From Paenibacillus sp. FSL M7-0420 (GTDB lineage Bacteria > Bacillota > Bacilli > Paenibacillales > Paenibacillaceae): 64,000 bases of DNA. The stretch is taken from contig NZ_JBBOCJ010000001.1 in NCBI RefSeq assembly GCF_038002345.1, positions 3,348,001 through 3,412,000 of the forward strand, written 5' to 3'. Position numbers and translations under genes: made by a program. Under the pieces are notes generated by a model, which worked only from the letters and a program-made list of their open reading frames with translations, had not been told where the DNA came from and did no database searches. This document shows positions 7,327 through 13,351 of this stretch, in pieces (position 1 is the first letter of the stretch; each line of letters starts with the position of its first letter).

Positions 7327-9363
7327 ATGAATATAACTGTCGGACTGCTCGCCCATGTAGATGCCGGGAAGACGACCTTCGCCGAGCAGCTACTCTACCA
7401 TACCGAAGCCATCCGCAGCAGGGGGCGTGTGGACCATCAGGATACGTTCCTCGATACCCATGAGATTGAAAAAGCACGCGGGATCACCGTCTTCGCCGAT
7501 CAGGCGGAGTTCACCTATAAGGATGCCCGCTATTTCCTGCTGGATACGCCGGGCCATGTCGATTTCTCCCCGGAGATGGAGCGTTGTCTGCAAGTGCTGG
7601 ACTATGCAGTGGTAATTCTCAGCGCGGTGGAGGGCGTAGAGAGCCACACCGAGACGCTCTGGCAGCTGCTGCGCCAGCACCGGATTCCCACCTTGTTCTT
7701 CATTAACAAAACCGACCGTGCAGGCAGCGACCCTGAACGTGTCCTGGAAGAAATCCGGGAGCTCCTTAGCGGCGATGCCCTGCTTCTGCCGGAGCAGCCG
7801 GAAGCGGCGTGGACCGAGGAGATGAAATCGTTCCTTGCCGAACGCGAGGATGCGCTGCTGGAACCTTATCTTGAAGGCATGCTGACGGACAGCGATTGCC
7901 GTAGTGCGCTAAGATCTATGGTGAAGCGCGGAGAGATTTTTCCGTGTATGCAGGGCTCTGCATTGCTGGACCAGGGCGTGGGTGAATTTCTGGAGGTTCT
8001 GGATGCGCTCACGTTCACGGAGTACGATCATCGGCTGCCTTTTGCCGGGAGGGTCTATAAGATCCGCCACGATGCCAGAGGGACCCGCATCACCTACATC
8101 AAAGCCCTTCAAGGCGTGCTGAAGAACCGCGAGTTCCTGACGTATGGACCCGAAGCAGAACAAGTATCCGAACGGGTTACCGGAATCCGCAAGTACAACG
8201 GTACTGCTTATAGCGCTGCTGACTGGGCTGCCGCCGGGGAGCTATTCGCCGTTGTCGGCTTAAGCTCCGTGCTTCCGGGTGCGGGAGTGGGCGCACTTCA
8301 GGACGCGCAGGGCAGCGGACTTATTCCCACCTTGAAATCCAAGGTGCTCTTCAAGCCGCCCGTGCACCTGAAGGAGCTGACACATGCTTTCGGACAACTG
8401 GGCGCGGAAGATCCGTCACTGAACGTAAGCTGGGATGAAGAGCTCCAGGAGCTGCATATTCATGTAATGGGCGGGATACAGCTTGAGATTCTGGAGCAGA
8501 TTGTGGCGGAACGGTTTCAGCTTAAGATCTCTTTTGGCGCGCCGGAGATTCTCTATAAGGAGACTATTGCCGGTACGGTCTATGGCTGCGGGCATTTCGA
8601 GCCGCTGGGCCACTACGCCGAGGTTCATCTGATGCTTGAGGGCGGGGAACGGGGGAGCGGGATTACCTTCATTAACCGCTGCCACCCCGATGATCTGGCG
8701 GCGGGCTATCAGCATCAGATTGAGCAGCATCTGCTGGAGAGCGGCCATCACGGCCTATTGACGGGTTCCCCGCTGACGGATCTGAAGATCACCCTGCTTA
8801 CGGGAAGGGCGCATAATAAGCATACGAGCGGCGGCGACTTCCGGGAAGCGGCTTACCGCGCGTTGCGCCAGGGGCTGGAGCAGGCAGAGAATCTGCTGCT
8901 GGAGCCGGTCTACGACCTGAAGATCCGGATAGATCCGGACGATGTGGGAAAGGTTATGAGTGATATCCAGCAGGCCGGCGGCCGCTTCAATCCCCCGGAT
9001 ATTACGCCGTCCAAGGCCGTAATCACGGGCACGGTTCCGGCCGCAAGCTTCATGAATTACGGGGTGAGACTGGCTGCGATGACACAGGGCAAGGGATCGA
9101 TGTCGCTCAGAGTGGCCGGATATGAGCCCTGCCACCAGACCGGGGCGGTGGTGGAGCAACGGAATTATAATAAGAATGCGGACCCGGCCTACTCCTCGGC
9201 GTCTATTTTTTGCGCCAAGGGTGAGGGTTATGCTGTGCCCTGGGAAGAGGCCGGAGCGCATATGCATATTCAAGCAGCAAGCAGGAACGGGTACATGGTT
9301 CTTAAGAGAGCAGTGCCGTTTCAGCGTAACATCGAAGGAAAGGTGCAGATTGACAATGACTAA
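7327..9363 (+). CDS. EF-G-like GTPase of the Tet(M)/Tet(O)-related group
   Basis: A 678-residue translation GTPase acting at the ribosome. All G motifs are visible: G1 AHVDAGKTT, G2 EKARGITV, G3 DTPGHVDF, G4 NKTDRAGS. These are followed by the beta-barrel domain II and the EF-G-like C-terminal domains, with GCGHFEPLGHYAEV typical of domain IV. The length is near the 640-680 residues of ribosomal protection proteins. It is clearly diverged from classic Tet(M) in the first 130 residues (for example RVDHQDTFLDTHEIEKARGIT), so it may belong to a chromosomal Tet-like group of unknown function. It overlaps the next Nudix gene by eight bases, indicating coupling. Tetracycline resistance should not be assumed. 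Confidence 0.82.
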   Translation: MNITVGLLAHVDAGKTTFAEQLLYHTEAIRSRGRVDHQDTFLDTHEIEKARGITVFADQAEFTYKDARYFLLDTPGHVDFSPEMERCLQVLDYAVVILSAVEGVESHTETLWQLLRQHRIPTLFFINKTDRAGSDPERVLEEIRELLSGDALLLPEQPEAAWTEEMKSFLAEREDALLEPYLEGMLTDSDCRSALRSMVKRGEIFPCMQGSALLDQGVGEFLEVLDALTFTEYDHRLPFAGRVYKIRHDARGTRITYIKALQGVLKNREFLTYGPEAEQVSERVTGIRKYNGTAYSAADWAAAGELFAVVGLSSVLPGAGVGALQDAQGSGLIPTLKSKVLFKPPVHLKELTHAFGQLGAEDPSLNVSWDEELQELHIHVMGGIQLEILEQIVAERFQLKISFGAPEILYKETIAGTVYGCGHFEPLGHYAEVHLMLEGGERGSGITFINRCHPDDLAAGYQHQIEQHLLESGHHGLLTGSPLTDLKITLLTGRAHNKHTSGGDFREAAYRALRQGLEQAENLLLEPVYDLKIRIDPDDVGKVMSDIQQAGGRFNPPDITPSKAVITGTVPAASFMNYGVRLAAMTQGKGSMSLRVAGYEPCHQTGAVVEQRNYNKNADPAYSSASIFCAKGEGYAVPWEEAGAHMHIQAASRNGYMVLKRAVPFQRNIEGKVQIDND

Positions 9364-9757
9364 TGTGATAGATAAGGTAGCCTGGATCTATGTTGTGGAT
9401 GGCAAGGTACTGGGCGCGCGTTCCAAAGGCAAGGACACCTATTATTTCCCCGGCGGCAAGCGGGAGCCCGGTGAGAGTGATGCCGAGACCCTGGTCCGCG
9501 AGATTGAGGAGGAGCTGTCCGTTCAGATCTTGCCGGAGACGATTGCAGAGTTCGGAAGCTTCGAAGCCCCGGCACATGGCAAAGCGGAAGGTATCCTGGT
9601 ACGGATGACCTGCCTGACCGCAGAGTTCACGGGCGAGCTTACCCCGGCTTCAGAGATCGAGGAATTGGCCTGGTTAACCTATAAGGATATTGACCGGGTA
9701 TCGGCGGTCAGCGTCATCATCATGGACAAGCTGCGGGAGATGAGTCTCATCTCTTAA
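9356..9757 (+). CDS. Nudix hydrolase
   Basis: A protein of about 133 residues with the Nudix box GGKREPGESDAETLVREIEEELSV; the last glycine of the consensus is replaced by serine, a tolerated change in the family. The early segment VAWIYVVDGKVLGARSKGKDTYYFPGGK is typical of MutT-like Nudix enzymes whose substrate is often unknown. ATG 9356 overlaps the end of the upstream GTPase gene by eight bases and has GAAAGG upstream. A hairpin terminator follows, closing the aldo/keto reductase-GTPase-Nudix operon. Confidence 0.85.
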   Translation: MTNVIDKVAWIYVVDGKVLGARSKGKDTYYFPGGKREPGESDAETLVREIEEELSVQILPETIAEFGSFEAPAHGKAEGILVRMTCLTAEFTGELTPASEIEELAWLTYKDIDRVSAVSVIIMDKLREMSLIS

Positions 9758-9794
9758 GAGTCAGGCGTGCACTCATCTGTCCGAAAAGTCTATG

Positions 9795-9845
9795 CAAGCC
9801 CGTTTTGAGCCGGAACCCGGCCTGGAACGGGCTTGTTGTCTCTTT
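9795..9845 (+). terminator. Terminator after the reductase-GTPase-Nudix operon
   Basis: CAAGCCCGTT pairs with AACGGGCTTG around a GC-rich inner loop, followed by TTGTCTCTTT. Confidence 0.72.
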
Positions 9846-9889
9846 AACAGGGCGATGCAGGCGGCGGGGCGAGCACACTTTTATCGAAT

Positions 9890-9903
9890 AGGACATATGT
9901 CCT
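9890..9903. promoter_or_regulatory. Perfect 14-base palindrome, candidate operator
   Basis: AGGACATATGTCCT lies about 60 bases before the first of two DMT transporter genes. It is a perfect inverted repeat in an otherwise plain upstream region, suggesting a dimeric repressor site. The regulator is not identified. Confidence 0.4.
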
Positions 9904-9964
9904 TTTCCAATCCGGCGAACTGGCTTTTAATAAGTACAGAGAAGCAAAAAGAGGAGAGAGATAG

Positions 9965-10390
9965 ATGAGAGGGATCATATTCGCATTTTTGGCCGGAGCC
10001 TGCATTACACTTCAGGGGGTAGCCAATGCCAGAATCAGCCAGGATATCGGCACGTGGCAGGCGGCAACCATTACCCAGCTTACCGGATTCATCATGGCGT
10101 TAGCGATAGCACTGGTGGTACGTGACGGCAAAAAGCACGGCTTCCGCAAGGTGCATCCGTTATACATCAGCGGCGGCGGTCTGGCTGCCTTCGTGATTTT
10201 CAGTGAGGTGACGGCCATTCAGAACATCGGGGTTACACTTACGATCTCGGCGCTGCTGATTGCCCAGCTCTGCCTGACCTTTATCATTGATATCAGGGGC
10301 TGGTTCGGAGTCGTCCGGCAGAAGATGAAGCTACCGCAGTTTATCGGCATCGGGATGATGATTCTCGGGGTAGTTGTACTGAAGTTCTAA
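9965..10390 (+). CDS. Small DMT-family transporter (YdcZ/DUF606 type), subunit 1
   Basis: A 141-residue protein made almost wholly of four or five hydrophobic segments, starting MRGIIFAFLAGACITLQGVANARIS, the pattern of the short DUF606 branch of the drug/metabolite transporter superfamily. Such short proteins act as pairs in the membrane. The next gene encodes a related protein with the same N-terminal pattern (LVLALIAGALVSLQNIFNAKV), so a heteromeric transporter is likely. GAGGAGAGAG precedes the ATG. The substrate is unknown. Confidence 0.83.
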   Translation: MRGIIFAFLAGACITLQGVANARISQDIGTWQAATITQLTGFIMALAIALVVRDGKKHGFRKVHPLYISGGGLAAFVIFSEVTAIQNIGVTLTISALLIAQLCLTFIIDIRGWFGVVRQKMKLPQFIGIGMMILGVVVLKF

Positions 10391-10408
10391 ACGAAGGGGA
10401 CAAGAGAT

Positions 10409-10912
10409 ATGTTAACAGGGTTAGTACTTGCACTGATCGCGGGGGCGCTGGTCAGTTTACAGAATATTTTCAACGCCAAGGTTAATGAGCACACGGGCTC
10501 CTGGTCAACTACTACACTGGTGCTGGGCATGGGCTTCGCCGCTTCCCTCGTCATGGGGCTGATTATGGAAGGGAAGAACATGTTCACGCTGCAGCACATG
10601 CAGCCCTGGTACTGGTTAAGCGGAATGATCGGCGTGGGGGTCGTGATCTGTCTGGTCCAGGCCACCAGAATCCTTGGCGCCACCTATGCCATCTCGATTG
10701 TACTAACTGCCCAGCTCGGCTTCGCCTTGCTCTGGGATTCACTGGGCTGGCTAGGGTTGGCGAAGGTTCCGTTCTCGTTCAACCAGCTGATCGGCGTGCT
10801 TATTATCGTAGGCGGGATATTGGTGTTCAAGCTGGGCGGCACAAGCAATGCCAAAGAGCCCGCCGGGACCCCGGGTTCCGGCAAGCCCCAGGGAGCGCTG
10901 CATACGGATTAA
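10409..10912 (+). CDS. Small DMT-family transporter (YdcZ/DUF606 type), subunit 2
   Basis: A 167-residue membrane protein related to the preceding gene product, with about five membrane segments and a hydrophilic tail rich in Gly, Pro and Lys over the last 25 residues. It begins 18 bases after the first subunit with GAAGGGG upstream, so the two form an operon that ends at a strong terminator. Function is inferred from family only: export or import of a small metabolite. Confidence 0.83.
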   Translation: MLTGLVLALIAGALVSLQNIFNAKVNEHTGSWSTTTLVLGMGFAASLVMGLIMEGKNMFTLQHMQPWYWLSGMIGVGVVICLVQATRILGATYAISIVLTAQLGFALLWDSLGWLGLAKVPFSFNQLIGVLIIVGGILVFKLGGTSNAKEPAGTPGSGKPQGALHTD

Positions 10913-10937
10913 CGAAAGCATTTGCAGTACAGAAAAG

Positions 10938-10976
10938 AGCGTGCACCGCAGGAATGCGGATGGCACGCTTTTTTCT
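10938..10976 (+). terminator. Terminator after the DMT transporter pair
   Basis: AGCGTGC and GCACGCT flank an inner CCGCA/TGCGG stem and are followed by TTTTTT. Confidence 0.88.
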
Positions 10977-11050
10977 GTGTGTGGAAAACCGATACAATAG
11001 TGGTTGCGGGGGCGCGTGAGCCGAATGTGTGCGGAAAACCGAATACATTC
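10976..11050. repeat. Two units of a GGAAAACC-centred repeat, 50-base period
   Basis: Two imperfect palindromes with the core CGGAAAACCG (first copy TGGAAAACCG) start at about 10976 and 11026. They belong to the same sequence family as the array at 55855-56028. They lie directly after a terminator. Confidence 0.7.
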
Positions 11051-11099
11051 GAGAGCTGCTACTGCTGCGCGGGGCATCAACTAGCCAAAGGTAGGGAAT

Positions 11100-11272
11100 C
11101 AGGTGCAGAAGTGCACCTGAATTCGCTAGATACAGTCGAAAGCGGCAAATCAGGTGCAGAAGTGCACCTGAAATCGCCAGACGCACCCATAAGCGGCAAA
11201 TGAAGTGCAGAAGTACACCCGAATTCGCCAGACGCACCCATAAGCGGCAAATGAGGTGCAGAAGTGCACCTG
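11100..11272. repeat. Four-unit palindromic tandem array, exact 51-base period
   Basis: The palindrome CAGGTGCAGAAGTGCACCTG (or a variant of it) occurs at 11100, 11151, 11202 and 11253, exactly 51 bases apart each time. The intervening bases are also similar (AATTCGCCAGACGCACCCAT). The array fills most of the gap between two convergent genes. Because 51 is a multiple of three, reading frames cross it without stops; these are not taken as genes. Confidence 0.9.
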
Positions 11273-11353
11273 AATTCCCAGGAGGCAGCCATACAAGGTT
11301 GTGTGCACCTCACAGAACTGGCGAACGGAGAAGCCGGGCTCTGCCGGCTACTC

Positions 11354-12403
11354 TTATCCCTGCCCGAGTGAAGCGACCCTGCTGCCCGCCAGTGCGTGCT
11401 GCCAGCGCTGATAGGTCTCCCAAGCCCGCCCGTTATCCAGCAGAGGCTTACAGGTATAGACGCCTTCCTCAATAGAATTCACACGCCCAGCGGCATGCAG
11501 TCTGGCAGCGGCGTTCAGCAGCGTCTGGTTGTAGTAGGCCATGTGCCCGCCGCCTTGCAGGACCTCCTCTGCTATACGGAGCTGCCGCAGAGCTGTCCAC
11601 TCCTGCTCCTCAGGCAGTGTCACCTCCAGGCCAAGCGCCTCGGGGTCAATGATATCCAGCTCCGCCGCTCCATCCTGAATCCGGTATACGCGGTTCGGCC
11701 GGTCAATGTACAGATCCTCCGAGCCTTCCACACCCTGCACCACCAGCCCCCGCTGATAGCCGAGCTTCACAATGAGCCGGGAGATCCGGTCGAATACCGT
11801 ATTATGGAATATCCCGAATACAATAAACGGTGAGCAGGAATAGTCAATCAGCTTCTCCGCCGTATTGAGAATCGTCCGCATGCCAATGTCCTCCCGGAGT
11901 CCGCGAAGCTCCCCCAGCGGCGGGCACCACTGCTCCGACTTCACGAACAGAACCCCGCTGGCTTCAGCGGCATGAACCGCGTCGCAGCGGCTCAGTCCGG
12001 CTACATCCACTCCGCTGGCCTGGATCATATCCTGTAGCGTAATGCCCCATTTGGGCGGTAAGCCCGCTGAACCATGCAGGGTAACCGGCAGACCTGCGGC
12101 TGACAGCAGAAAAGCCGTAGGGAAGGTGGCAATGAAGGAATGAACCCTGCCGTCATACGGACCGGCGCAGTCGATTCCCTGGTGAACAGGCTCACGGAAA
12201 GCGTATTTACGGCAGACTGCCACAAAAGCCTCCAGCTCCTCCAGGCTCTCCAGCTTCATGCGCTCTGCAATCAGGAACGCGCCGATCTGCACCGGCGAAG
12301 CAGCCTGGGTGAGTATGGCTTCCGCCGCATATTCAGCTTCCCCGTAGCTTAAATCCTTCGCACCGCGTTTGCCGCGGGCAACTTCCTTGAGAATATTAAT
12401 CAT
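11354..12403 (-). CDS. Anthranilate phosphoribosyltransferase-like protein (TrpD2/YbiB type)
   Basis: A 349-residue protein with the fold of class IV nucleoside-phosphorylase-like transferases: an N-terminal helical part (SYGEAEYAAEAILTQAASPVQIGAFLIAER) and an alpha/beta domain. The usual glycine-rich PRPP-binding loop of TrpD appears altered to DCAGPYDGRVHSF, which resembles the TrpD2/YbiB group. YbiB-type proteins bind nucleic acids rather than making tryptophan. It starts 12 bases after the ANTAR regulator gene on the same strand, so the pair is one operon next to the nitrite genes. A role in nitrogen control or RNA binding is inference from this context. Confidence 0.75.
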   Translation of the reverse strand: MINILKEVARGKRGAKDLSYGEAEYAAEAILTQAASPVQIGAFLIAERMKLESLEELEAFVAVCRKYAFREPVHQGIDCAGPYDGRVHSFIATFPTAFLLSAAGLPVTLHGSAGLPPKWGITLQDMIQASGVDVAGLSRCDAVHAAEASGVLFVKSEQWCPPLGELRGLREDIGMRTILNTAEKLIDYSCSPFIVFGIFHNTVFDRISRLIVKLGYQRGLVVQGVEGSEDLYIDRPNRVYRIQDGAAELDIIDPEALGLEVTLPEEQEWTALRQLRIAEEVLQGGGHMAYYNQTLLNAAARLHAAGRVNSIEEGVYTCKPLLDNGRAWETYQRWQHALAGSRVASLGQG

Positions 12404-12415
12404 ATGGTGTTCTCC

Positions 12416-13012
12416 TTAAGTTTGATCCTGCAGCATCTGGTAGACCTTGACGATGGAGGTTGCTACATCGACGATCCGTTTGCGTTCATTCATCGCCTGC
12501 TTGCGCAGCAGGTCATAGGCTTCCGATTCGCTGATATTCTTGGCCTTGGACAGAATGCCCTTGGCCATATCAATCCATTTGCGTTCTTCAATCCGGGAGA
12601 GCAGCTGCTCCCGTTCCTTCAACCATTGCTTGCGCTCGAAGCATTGCCTGGCACTGAAATGCAGCGTCCAGTGAATCTCCGGCGGCTTCATGGCAGGGGA
12701 CAGAATGCCGTCCACCATAATATCGTCGCCGCAGGCAGAGACGGAGAGGTTAGCGGTATGCGGGGTACACCACCAGATTACCGGCGCGATCCTTTGCCGC
12801 ACCAGCAGGGATCTCCAGTGGCTGATATCCGTCACCGGAAGATTGAGGATGAAGGCATCGGCGTCGCCGATGAACGGAGCGGCCTGCTCCGGTGATGCTG
12901 CGGTTCCTACTACATAGCCGCAAGAGCTTAGGATGTGGTCAGGGCCTCCAGAGGAGCGCGCTTCTGCGGGATTCTCTGTTCCGGCAGGTTCTATAACCAA
13001 CAGGGAATGCAT
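12416..13012 (-). CDS. ANTAR-domain antitermination regulator (NasT/AmiR-like)
   Basis: A 198-residue protein with an N-terminal receiver-like domain and a C-terminal RNA-binding ANTAR domain (residues about 140-195, ERKWIDMAKGILSKAKNISESEAYDLLRKQAMNERK in part). The receiver phosphoacceptor position reads DAFILNLP, so the usual aspartate is replaced and phosphorylation is unlikely; control by ligand or partner is more probable. ANTAR proteins bind paired hexaloop hairpins in leader RNAs and prevent termination. Just such a structure lies in the divergent leader of nirB at 13217-13314. AAGGAG precedes the start. It is encoded divergently from the nitrite genes it probably controls. Confidence 0.9.
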   Translation of the reverse strand: MHSLLVIEPAGTENPAEARSSGGPDHILSSCGYVVGTAASPEQAAPFIGDADAFILNLPVTDISHWRSLLVRQRIAPVIWWCTPHTANLSVSACGDDIMVDGILSPAMKPPEIHWTLHFSARQCFERKQWLKEREQLLSRIEERKWIDMAKGILSKAKNISESEAYDLLRKQAMNERKRIVDVATSIVKVYQMLQDQT

Positions 13013-13088
13013 GGGGGACGACGCTCCTTTTGCCTAAGAATAGAGACATCTTGTATGATTGCTGGCAATCCAATTACAGGATAGAATA

Positions 13089-13105
13089 TGTTATATTATA
13101 TAACA
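13089..13105. promoter_or_regulatory. GlnR/TnrA box, perfect match
   Basis: TGTTATATTATATAACA matches the GlnR/TnrA consensus TGTNAN7TNACA at every defined position. It lies in the divergent region between the ANTAR gene and nirB. Confidence 0.82.
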
Positions 13106-13151
13106 CGAATTCAGCATTCTTGTCGATAAATTAAATTAATTAAATTTTATA

Positions 13152-13168
13152 TGTCATAATTATTGACG
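13152..13168. promoter_or_regulatory. Second GlnR/TnrA-like box overlapping the -35 element
   Basis: TGTCATAATTATTGACG fits the consensus except for the last base (G for A). Its right half is also the TTGACG -35 element of the predicted nirB promoter, so binding here would block RNA polymerase. Confidence 0.6.
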
Positions 13169-13192
13169 TATCGTAGACGGCTGTAGTATAGT
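13163..13192 (+). promoter_or_regulatory. Predicted promoter of the nitrite operon
   Basis: TTGACG at 13163-13168 and TATAGT at 13187-13192 are 18 bases apart. Transcription would begin near 13199, placing the ANTAR hairpins at the very start of the leader. Confidence 0.6.
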
Positions 13193-13216
13193 CGTTTTAA
13201 CAAATTCAACAATTCA

Positions 13217-13314
13217 CGAATACAACGATGTATTCGGCTGAAGCGGCAATGGCGCCTGCTCTCACTAATATCGCTTACGGGAAATGTATCTTTTCCGGGC
13301 GGAGTGAAGCGGGC
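13217..13314 (+). promoter_or_regulatory. ANTAR-type antitermination leader with two hexaloop hairpins and overlapping terminator
   Basis: Hairpin P1 is CGAATAC-AACGAT-GTATTCG (13217-13236). Hairpin P2 is AGCGGC-AATGGC-GCC(T)GCT (13242-13260) with one bulged base. Both hexaloops have A at position 1 and G at position 4, as in known ANTAR target RNAs. The 3' side of P2 continues as GCCTGCTCTCACT (13254-13266), which can instead pair with AGTGAAGCGGGC (13303-13314), giving a mutually exclusive terminator stem followed by TATTTCTGTT. The U-run is weak, so terminator strength is uncertain. Confidence 0.75.
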
Positions 13315-13351
13315 TATTTCTGTTGTGCACCTGGAGAGGAGAGAGATACAG

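Noticed and set aside
7327..9363. Acquired tetracycline resistance gene
   Set aside because: The N-terminal region is diverged, base use matches the neighbours, and the operon context is chromosomal.
11100..11272. CRISPR array
   Set aside because: The 51-base units include similar rather than unique spacers, the palindrome is too long relative to the spacer, and no cas genes are near.
10827..11472. Long open frames on both strands over the repeat array
   Set aside because: They exist because the repeat period is a multiple of three; no ribosome binding site or family resemblance supports them.
11354..12403. Tryptophan biosynthesis trpD
   Set aside because: No other trp genes are near and the usual PRPP-binding loop is altered; TrpD2-like is more fitting.
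12404..12895. Plus-strand frame opposite the ANTAR regulator gene
   Set aside because: It is a shadow of the GC-rich ANTAR coding sequence and has low-complexity composition.
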